From positions 1 through 17,419 of the forward strand of contig JBBRWP010000046.1 of assembly GCA_038249175.1 (NCBI GenBank): 17,419 nucleotides of DNA, given 5' to 3'. Both the position numbers and the translations under genes were made by a program. Positions 1-6,138 of the stretch are shown here, one piece after another. Source of the stretch: JAEWSN01 sp038249175. GTDB lineage: Bacteria; Bacillota; Clostridia; DSM-8532. Each line of letters begins with the position of its first letter. The stretch's first letter is position 1. The notes beneath the pieces were generated by a model that was given only the letters and a program-made list of their open reading frames with translations, had not been told where the DNA came from and did no database searches.

Positions 1-2
1 AG

Positions 3-197
3 GAAGCAGTGGAAGATTATATTGAGTTGTGTCAGCTGAATGGAAAAGAACCGGAGAAAGCATATAAAGGCAGTTTTAATATAAGAATTAGGCCTGAATT
101 GCATAAACAAATTGTACAAAAGGCCCTGATAGAGGGAAAATCACTGAATCAGTATATTGAAGATGCAATTGAAGAAAAGGTATTGACTGACAAATAG
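3..197 (+). CDS. hicB: HicB-family antitoxin, C-terminal part (5' end outside window)
   Basis: This reading frame is already open at the left edge and ends in TAG at 195-197. The visible 64 residues match the C-terminal half of HicB antitoxins: a linker of the type EAVEDYIELCQLNGKEPEKA, then a ribbon-helix-helix segment with FNIRIRPELHKQIVQKA and GKSLNQYIEDAI. HicB proteins neutralise the small mRNA-cleaving toxin HicA and repress their own operon through the DNA-binding domain seen here. The GTG at 9 is an internal valine codon, not the start, because the frame upstream also fits the family. The N-terminal RNase-like fold and any hicA would lie left of the window. No terminator is visible in the 59 bp before the convergent PIN gene. 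The family call is firm; whether the unit is functional cannot be judged from this piece. Confidence 0.8.
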   Translation, partial: EAVEDYIELCQLNGKEPEKAYKGSFNIRIRPELHKQIVQKALIEGKSLNQYIEDAIEEKVLTDK

Positions 198-256
198 GAA
201 CTCGTAAACTTTATCTGTCAGAATAGCGGTCGGGTTTGTTGAAAAGCATAGAATGA

Positions 257-772
257 TTACACAGTTTCCAAATCTAATCTTCTTTTGAGCCTTATACTTA
301 TTTCTCCTTTAGGCAACCTTACTTCATTACCGTTGTACTTTTGTAACGTCAGCAAACAAAAAACATAGTCATTCTCCGTGATAAAAGACCCGTCCAGCAA
401 TTGATCCAAAATACCGATTGTGCCCAATATATTAACACCTTCATCATTCGCGGCCTTTCGTAGCGCAGCATCACCTGTTAGCAAAACAATACTTCTTTCC
501 TTTGCTATAGCCAATGCAATACGATCAAATGTTGAAAGCCTGGGATATCTCGAGCCATACTCCTCAGCAAGTTGAAACTCTTCAATGCTTAGTTCCACCC
601 CAATAAGTCCACATTGTAATAATTTATCACGTAAGCCAACAGGCGACAGAATTTCGTTGTCAATGGCATCGAAGTGCATAATGTATGTATTCGGCAAGCA
701 AAACGGCAACGCTATACGATCAATAATCGAAAAATCAATCCACACATTTGTATCGCTACTGATAAAGGCCAT
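257..772 (-). CDS. PIN-domain ribonuclease, probable toxin of a type II toxin-antitoxin pair
   Basis: The 171-residue protein has the PIN-domain pattern of four acidic residues: D7 in SSDTNVW, E40 in AIDNEIL, D83 in STFDRIALAIA and D101 in LLTGDAALRKAA. In PIN nucleases these hold the metal ions that cleave RNA. VapC toxins are about 130-140 residues, so this one is longer; residues after about 125 form an extra C-terminal segment that I do not recognise. Its ATG shares one base with the stop of the upstream regulator (TAATG), and a GAGG ribosome binding site lies inside the end of that gene (minus strand, 780-783), so the two are translationally coupled. Family knowledge plus this coupling suggests a toxin whose partner is the XRE/ImmA protein. 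The toxin role is inferred; the PIN fold is well supported. Confidence 0.78.
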   Translation of the reverse strand: MAFISSDTNVWIDFSIIDRIALPFCLPNTYIMHFDAIDNEILSPVGLRDKLLQCGLIGVELSIEEFQLAEEYGSRYPRLSTFDRIALAIAKERSIVLLTGDAALRKAANDEGVNILGTIGILDQLLDGSFITENDYVFCLLTLQKYNGNEVRLPKGEISIRLKRRLDLETV

Positions 773-1815
773 TATTTGACCTCGCTAAAACAGCAGTGTG
801 TCACTATTTCATCATATGACATTTTGAGTAGTTCTGCACCTTTTTGCATGCTAATCTCATTTTCATTGATAGCACGATATACCAACTGATTAAACAAGCG
901 CGGGCTTTCACTGTCTATTCGGACTGGTTCATTCTTTCTCCATCCGGCCGAAGAGGCCGATATAAAAAATGACTTTGCTAAACTGGCAGTGATGACGCCC
1001 AATAACTGAGCACGTTTAACAAGCAGAAACATGGAAACCCCATATTCTTGTGCAACCGGTATCATATCTTTCGAAATCGATGTTCTGTTAACTCCAAGTT
1101 CTCTGATAACATCCAATTTTGGAAAAAGAAAAGAACCACTGACTGCGGTTGCGATCTCTTCAACCTTGCTATCTTCCATATCGTCGGGCCATTGAAACAT
1201 CAAATGTGACAGCTCATGGGCAATTGTCGATCTATTCCTTTCGGGGCTCATGTTTTTATTAATCACAATGAATGGCCGCTCATTAATAAAGCCATTCAAC
1301 CCAGAAAATCTATCATTGTCTATATTAAAAACATATATCAAGATGCCTTTGTTTTCTAACATCTCAATAAGACTCCCAATTGGACCGCCAGGTGCCAGCT
1401 TCAAGTGTTCTCTCAAAGTGCAGGAATCCTCTTCAATGACACCTGTGAGTTTTAGAATATTGGTCTTCGGAGCTTCGGGTAATACAATACCCCCCAATAT
1501 TTCAATAATGGTCATGAATCGGTTAAAATACTCTTCAACCGATTCGCGTATGTATTCTTGCTGAGCAACAGATAACGTTGAGTTCTTCCGAAATTCCCCA
1601 TGATGGAATAGCAGATTTTCATTACGAACCACCAAAAAATCGGAAACTCGAACACCAAGCACTTCGGCCATTTGTTTTAATAATTTCATATCAGGTTTCC
1701 GTTTTCCATTTTCATAGTGAGAGATAGCCATCGGAGTAACATGAATTTGCGCTGCCAAGTCTTTCTTCGACAGCTCTTTTCGCAAACGATAATATTTTAA
1801 ATTTTTGCTAAACAT
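772..1815 (-). CDS. XRE-family regulator fused to ImmA/IrrE zinc metallopeptidase, probable antitoxin/regulator
   Basis: The protein has 347 residues in two domains. Residues 1-62 form an XRE/Cro-type helix-turn-helix (KNLKYYRLRKELSKKDLAAQ, then ISHYENGKRKPD), so it should bind DNA, probably its own promoter. Residues of about 150-260 match the ImmA/IrrE peptidase family (COG2856): the zinc motif HELSH lies at 200-204, with a downstream EEIATAVSGSFLFP segment supplying the likely third ligand (E219 or E220). ImmA of ICEBs1 cleaves a phage-type repressor and IrrE/DdrO acts in the Deinococcus DNA-damage response, so cleavage or relief of repression under stress is the family theme. The ATG at 1813-1815 has AGGAGG ten bases upstream. 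The gene is first in a two-gene unit with the PIN protein. Fold assignment is confident; the antitoxin role is inferred from context. Confidence 0.85.
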   Translation of the reverse strand: MFSKNLKYYRLRKELSKKDLAAQIHVTPMAISHYENGKRKPDMKLLKQMAEVLGVRVSDFLVVRNENLLFHHGEFRKNSTLSVAQQEYIRESVEEYFNRFMTIIEILGGIVLPEAPKTNILKLTGVIEEDSCTLREHLKLAPGGPIGSLIEMLENKGILIYVFNIDNDRFSGLNGFINERPFIVINKNMSPERNRSTIAHELSHLMFQWPDDMEDSKVEEIATAVSGSFLFPKLDVIRELGVNRTSISKDMIPVAQEYGVSMFLLVKRAQLLGVITASLAKSFFISASSAGWRKNEPVRIDSESPRLFNQLVYRAINENEISMQKGAELLKMSYDEIVTHCCFSEVK

Positions 1816-1825
1816 TGTCTTCGTA

Positions 1826-1843
1826 CCTCCTGTTTATATTATA
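1826..1843 (-). promoter_or_regulatory. RBS and candidate -10 of the XRE/PIN operon
   Basis: Read leftward, a TATAAT hexamer (1838-1843) is followed by AGGAGG (1826-1831), which sits ten bases before the regulator's ATG. The ribosome binding site is convincing. The -10 would start transcription almost at that site, and no good -35 stands 17 bp upstream, so the true promoter may lie further right. The region around 1846-1900 is very AT-rich. Confidence 0.4.
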
Positions 1844-1913
1844 TCAATTTTCATCAATAAATAAACATGCTTGCTGCTGATTTTTCAAAATATAACTTTA
1901 TTTATACTGCCTT

Positions 1914-2543
1914 TTAGCAGCCGGTGCAATACCCTAGGACAAAGTCAATTTCACCTATATTTTTTCGGTTCATATAACGCAATTCAAATCCATTGACCTT
2001 CAGTAATTGGGCAAAGGCATTTTCCAAAATACTGCCCATATTTACCGTCAAGTCACCGCTAAGTATATCAAACTGCACATTTTCCATACTGGCGGCACAC
2101 AAAAGACCTGTGTCACCCATATATAGCCTGAAGAGACTGCTTTGTTCACTGAGCCGCAGTGGTACTTTGGGTTCTGTAATGCTGTAGCACGGCAAAGCAG
2201 TACCTGCATCCGCCAGCCATGTGAAGCTGGTCCCATAGCGGTTCATGCGCGCTGTTTTACTGATATCTGCCAATTTGTACCGTCGATTTTGCGTGTTGAG
2301 CTCTGCGGGGATACGGTCAAAGATATCCTTTATACGAATTTTATCGTCCTGTGCGTATTTTGTGATGTCTTGCCTGTACATGGCGAGGATATCCCGCTGG
2401 ATTTTCAACACCTCGCCAATGTCATGCGTGTCGATAAACCGCTGCACAACGGCCGGCATCCCGCCAATAATAACATAGTAGCGGAACAGTGAATTTGTAT
2501 CGTTTTTCTCATATTTATAAATGAATTTGTAACGTTTTTCTTA
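1914..2543 (-). pseudogene. Relic of AAA+ ATPase with DUF4143 domain, truncated at both ends
   Basis: Read on the minus strand, the frame is open from 2540 and carries FRYYVIIGGMPAVVQRFIDT, which in this ATPase family lies in the middle of the protein just before the DUF4143 domain. The DUF4143 part follows (YRQDITKYA, SSLFRLYMGDTGLL, GSILENAFAQLLKVNGF, NRKNIGEIDFVLGY). The N-terminal P-loop and Walker B region is missing: a stop precedes the frame at 2541-2543. The C-terminal EVK-type nuclease-like ending is cut off directly after GEIDFVL by TGC-stop. Intact members are about 380-450 residues; about 209 codons remain. The ATG at 2459 lies inside the conserved GGMPAVV motif and is not a real start. 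These ATPases often accompany mobile and toxin-antitoxin genes, consistent with a decaying accessory islet. The right break coincides with a 20-bp direct repeat (2490-2541). Confidence 0.75.
2490..2541. repeat. Two direct copies of a 20-bp sequence, 32-bp period
   Basis: TGAATTTGTATCGTTTTTCT (2490-2509) and TGAATTTGTAACGTTTTTCT (2522-2541) match at 19 of 20 bases and are separated by an AT-rich 12-bp spacer. They sit at the point where the ATPase relic loses its homology, so they may be a scar of the rearrangement that truncated it. A role as a paired operator is also possible. Confidence 0.65.
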
Positions 2544-2675
2544 TTGTAGCCAATTGACCCCGAAGAGAAAAGTTCCTTTTCAAGTGCGTTCAATCAATAT
2601 GTGGATATTCTCTTCCAAACACTTTGCATAAACCTGCAAAGCCCATCAAATCTTTCCCACAAGCCCTCATTTATT

Positions 2676-2684
2676 TGGTATAAT
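2676..2684 (+). promoter_or_regulatory. Extended -10 promoter of gyrA
   Basis: TGGTATAAT is a perfect extended -10 element (TG, one base, TATAAT at 2679-2684). No good -35 hexamer is visible 16-18 bp upstream, which is common for extended -10 promoters. Transcription would begin near 2691, giving a leader of roughly 318 nt that contains the whole tandem repeat array before the gyrA start at 3009. Confidence 0.6.
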
Positions 2685-2705
2685 AAGAAGTGGAACTTGT
2701 GTCGC

Positions 2706-2933
2706 GCAGGTACAATAAATATTCTGGTGCAAGTACAATAAATGTTCTAGTGCAAGTACAATAAATGTTCTAGCACTAGTGCAAAAATGTTCTAGCACTA
2801 GTGCAAAAAATGTTCTAGCGCAAGTACAAAAAATGTTCTAGCACAAGTACAAAAACGTTCTGGCGAAAGTGCAAAAAATGTTCTATCGTAAGTACAAATA
2901 ATGTTCTGGCCCAAGTGCAAAAAACCTTTTGGC
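2706..2933 (+). repeat. Tandem array of ten 22-23 bp units in the gyrA leader
   Basis: Ten head-to-tail units of 23 bp (two are 22 bp) fill this stretch without spacers. The consensus core is AGTACAAAAAATGTTCTAGC, preceded by two or three variable bases. The third AGTxC position is A or G, and early units have AATAAATG in place of AAAAAATG. An eleventh unit begins at 2934 (ACAGGTGCCAG) and fades. Two junctions create a perfect palindrome GCACTAGTGC (2773-2782, 2795-2804). The units are not identical, so the array is aged rather than freshly expanded. It lies between the extended -10 and the gyrA ribosome binding site, so it should be transcribed as leader RNA. Function unknown; regulatory binding sites, an RNA leader or a neutral minisatellite are all possible. 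Confidence 0.92.
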
Positions 2934-3008
2934 ACAGGTGCCAGATAACCTGCGAAAATGCACAGACACCCCTTCCCTTATCAAGCTACAACGAGAGGAA
3001 ACAACAAC

Positions 3009-5681
3009 ATGTCGGAGCAAGGTGGAACCCCACCCATGGACCCTATTGTCCAGAGAATTATTCCTGTAGATATTGAACATGAAATGAAGCAGTCGTTTAT
3101 CGATTACGCCATGAGCGTTATTGTAGACCGTGCCTTGCCGGATGTTCGGGATGGCTTAAAACCTGTACATCGCCGTATTTTATACTCACTGTTCACACAA
3201 GGTTTTACCCCGGATAAACCGTATCGAAAGTGTGCCACAACGGTCGGCGATGTGCTGGGACGTTTTCATCCGCATGGCGACCAGGCTGTTTACGATTCCC
3301 TTGTGCGTATGGCACAAGACTTTTCGTTGCGCCACATGCTGGTCGACGGCCACGGGAACTTCGGTTCTGTGGATGGTGATCCACCGGCTGCTTATCGTTA
3401 TACAGAATCCAGATTATCAAAAATCGCCACCGAAATGTTGGCCGATATCAATAAAGATACGGTTTCTTTTAAGGCGAACTATGATGAACACGATATTGAA
3501 CCCGTTGTCCTGCCTTCCCGCTTTCCAAACCTCCTGGTGAACGGGTCAACCGGTATTGCCGTGGGTATGGCCACCAATATTCCCCCGCATAACCTGATTG
3601 AAACGATTGACGGCGTTATTCGCTATATCGATAACCCCGACATTACCATACCGGAACTGATGGAAACCATCAAAGGTCCGGACTTCCCGACCGGCGGTAT
3701 CATCCTCGGAAAACGGGGTATACAAGACGCCTACGAAACCGGTCGCGGACGCATTGTGGTTCGTGCGGTAACTGATATCGAGCAGCATTCCAACAACCGC
3801 CAACGTATTGTGGTTACGGAACTGCCTTACCAGGTGAACAAAGCACGCCTGCTGGAGAAAATTGCCGGCATGGTCAAAGACAAGCGCATGGAAGGCATTT
3901 CCGACTTGCGCGATGAATCCGACCGTACCGGTATGCGCATGGTCATTGAACTGCGCCGTGATGCCAACGCCAATGTGGTGTTGAACCAGCTCTTTATGCA
4001 CACACAGCTGCAGGATGCTTTTAATGTAAACATGCTGGCTCTGGTGCAGGATTCCGATGGCAAATATGAAGCCAAGATTATCAATCTAAAAGAAGCCATT
4101 GCTCACTATGTGTGGCATCAGGAAGATATTATTCGCAGACGTACCAACTTCGAGTTGGAAAAGGCGGAATCCAGAGCCCATATTTTAGAAGGCCTGCGCC
4201 GCGCTATCGATATCATCGATGCCATCATTGCCACCATCCGGGCATCTAAATCCGAAACCGCTGCCAAAGAAGCCCTGGTGGCCGATTACCGTTTTTCTGA
4301 AAAACAGGCACAGGCCATTGTCGATATGCGCCTGGGCCGTTTGTCCGGTTTGGAGCGGGAAAAAATTGAAGCGGAATACAACGAACTGTTGGAACGCATC
4401 ACTTATTTTAGGGATGTGTTAAGCCGTCCGGAACTGGTTCACGCCATTATTAAAGAAGAAATGACTGAAATCCGTAATAAATATGGTGATCCCCGCCGTT
4501 CACAGCTGACCATTGATGAGTCTGAAATTGATATGGAAGACCTCATCAAAGACGAAGATGTGGTGGTTACCTTTACGCACTTTGGTTATATTAAGCGTAC
4601 CACCATCGATGCCTTCCACAGCCAAAAGCGTGGTGGCAAAGGCGTTGCAGGCTTAACCACCAGAGAAGAAGACTTTGTGGTGGATATGTTTATCACCTCC
4701 ACACACCGTTACCTCCTCTTCTTTACCAATACCGGGCGCGTGTATAAACTGCGTGCGTGGCAGATACCGGAAGCCGGACGTCAGGCCCGTGGCACAGCCA
4801 TTGTGAACCTGTTGCAACTGGAGCCGGAAGAGAAAATCACGGCTGTTATTAAACTGACCGGCAAGGAAAAAGGCATGTATCTCTTAATGGCCACGCGTAA
4901 CGGTATGGTCAAGAAGACGCCTTTGTCCCAGTACGACAACATCCGCAAGGGCGGTTTGGCTGCCATTACCTTAAAAGAAGGCGACGAACTTATCGATACC
5001 CGCTTAACCGACGGCGCACATGAAGTGATGCTCATTACCCGTGGCGGTATGGCCATCCGCTTCCGTGAAAAGGATGTCAGACCCATGGGGCGCACATCTC
5101 AGGGTGTTATCGGTATGCGCATTGATGTGAACGAAGAAATTGTGACCATGCTGCGCCACTATCCGGATACCACATTACTGGTGGTTACCAAGAACGGTTT
5201 CGGAAAACGCACCGAGCTGGATGAGTATAAGGTACAAACCCGTGGCGGCAAGGGAATTCTGACCTACCGTGTCACAGAAAAAACCGGTGAACTTTCCGGT
5301 GCCATGATGGTTTCGGAAGATGATGACCTCATCCTCATTACCACTGACGGTACCATTATCCGTATGCATGTGAACGAAATCAGCGTTTTGTCTCGGGTGA
5401 CACAGGGTGTTACCCTGATGCGTACTTCAGAAGACAACCGCGTTGCAACACTTGCCAGATTGTCTGCATCTGTTGCCAATGACGAACCGGATGTTACAGA
5501 AGGCGAAACCGAAGGGATGGCCGACGAGGAAGCCGGGGATTTGACTGAGGAAGACGTGACAGCCGGTCGCGATGATACTGACGAAAATGCCCTATTGGAT
5601 GCGCTTTCCGGAGAAGTGGACGAAGATGCGCTGAAGGAAGAAGCGTCTATTGATGGAGAGGATGAGGAAGAGGACGAATAA
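3009..5681 (+). CDS. gyrA: DNA gyrase subunit A
   Basis: GyrA is the DNA-cleaving and rejoining subunit of gyrase; with GyrB it introduces negative supercoils using ATP. The 890-residue protein has the N-terminal breakage-reunion region (DYAMSVIVDRALPDVRDGLK near 32-51), the catalytic tyrosine Y131 in AAYRYTESRL, the coiled-coil and tower region (about 365-500), and a C-terminal beta-pinwheel. A GyrA box QKRGGKG (539-545) identifies it as gyrase rather than ParC. An unusually long acidic tail follows (about 823-890). In the quinolone pocket, HPHGDQAVYD has Gln at 92, where E. coli has Ser83; D96 corresponds to Asp87. ATG at 3009 is preferred over ATG at 2958 because GAGAGG (2993-2998) is suitably spaced and homologues start there. 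gyrB is not adjacent; the upstream neighbour is the ATPase relic. A terminator follows at 5825. Confidence 0.97.
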   Translation: MSEQGGTPPMDPIVQRIIPVDIEHEMKQSFIDYAMSVIVDRALPDVRDGLKPVHRRILYSLFTQGFTPDKPYRKCATTVGDVLGRFHPHGDQAVYDSLVRMAQDFSLRHMLVDGHGNFGSVDGDPPAAYRYTESRLSKIATEMLADINKDTVSFKANYDEHDIEPVVLPSRFPNLLVNGSTGIAVGMATNIPPHNLIETIDGVIRYIDNPDITIPELMETIKGPDFPTGGIILGKRGIQDAYETGRGRIVVRAVTDIEQHSNNRQRIVVTELPYQVNKARLLEKIAGMVKDKRMEGISDLRDESDRTGMRMVIELRRDANANVVLNQLFMHTQLQDAFNVNMLALVQDSDGKYEAKIINLKEAIAHYVWHQEDIIRRRTNFELEKAESRAHILEGLRRAIDIIDAIIATIRASKSETAAKEALVADYRFSEKQAQAIVDMRLGRLSGLEREKIEAEYNELLERITYFRDVLSRPELVHAIIKEEMTEIRNKYGDPRRSQLTIDESEIDMEDLIKDEDVVVTFTHFGYIKRTTIDAFHSQKRGGKGVAGLTTREEDFVVDMFITSTHRYLLFFTNTGRVYKLRAWQIPEAGRQARGTAIVNLLQLEPEEKITAVIKLTGKEKGMYLLMATRNGMVKKTPLSQYDNIRKGGLAAITLKEGDELIDTRLTDGAHEVMLITRGGMAIRFREKDVRPMGRTSQGVIGMRIDVNEEIVTMLRHYPDTTLLVVTKNGFGKRTELDEYKVQTRGGKGILTYRVTEKTGELSGAMMVSEDDDLILITTDGTIIRMHVNEISVLSRVTQGVTLMRTSEDNRVATLARLSASVANDEPDVTEGETEGMADEEAGDLTEEDVTAGRDDTDENALLDALSGEVDEDALKEEASIDGEDEEEDE

Positions 5682-5824
5682 GGATAAGGATATGGAATGA
5701 CATTTTTCCGGGTGAAAGAACCTGAATGCAATCTGTAAAACCAATTGCGTGCCAATTGGAAAAAATGGTTTATATTTAGGCGACAACATCAAAGGAGAAC
5801 AGATTTTTGTAGAAAAGATTTTAT

Positions 5825-5861
5825 AAAAAGCCAAAATTGCAGGTTGTAATTTTGGCTTTTT
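5825..5861. terminator. Bidirectional intrinsic terminator downstream of gyrA
   Basis: GCCAAAATT (5830-5838) pairs perfectly with AATTTTGGC (5848-5856) across a nine-base loop. The stem is flanked by AAAAA on the left and TTTTT on the right, which gives a U-tract in either direction. It lies 144 bp after the gyrA stop. The bases between stop and hairpin (5682-5824) contain no gene that I can support. Confidence 0.88.
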
Positions 5862-5946
5862 ATACGATAAATAGTGCAATAACCATATATGGCCTTCATG
5901 CTTGAAAGTTTGGCGGATTACATTGGAGAGCAGACTATATGTTATC

Positions 5947-6101
5947 CAGTCAACAACCTTGGACACGACAACATGGGTGAGGTAACTGCACCGGATAATA
6001 AAAAATGGTGAGGTAACTGCACCGGATAGTACAAAAATGGTGAGGTAACTGCACCGGATAGTACAACATAAGACAGTCAACAACATTGGACAGCACAGCA
6101 T
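5947..6101. repeat. Nested repeat cluster upstream of the MFS gene
   Basis: Three identical 22-bp copies beginning GGTGAGGTAACTGCACC and ending GGATA lie at 5976-5997, 6007-6028 and 6039-6060, with 9-10 bp A-rich linkers. Their spacing of 31 and 32 bp is close to three helical turns. The triplet is bracketed by a 28-bp direct repeat starting CAGTCAACAAC at 5947-5974 and 6074-6101 (24 of 28 bases identical, both containing TTGGACA). Each 22-mer contains GGTG and CACC as inverted arms. The rest of the 5862-6138 gap holds a CCATATATGG palindrome (5883-5892) and no gene. Operators for the downstream sugar genes, or remnants of a mobile element end, are possible readings. Confidence 0.9.
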
Positions 6102-6138
6102 TTGGGCTGACTTTATGCAAACGCAGATAGGAAAAACC

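Noticed and set aside
2706..2933. CRISPR array
   Set aside because: Units of 22-23 bp follow one another with no unique spacers, vary among themselves, and no cas gene is present.
2958..3008. N-terminal extension of GyrA from the upstream ATG
   Set aside because: The 17 extra residues do not resemble GyrA and the good ribosome binding site (2993-2998) serves ATG 3009.
2883..3080. Minus-strand 65-codon frame at the gyrA start
   Set aside because: It is antisense to the repeat array and gyrA start with no family match.
5976..6060. Short CRISPR array
   Set aside because: Only three repeats, with 9-10 bp A-rich linkers that resemble each other rather than unique spacers.
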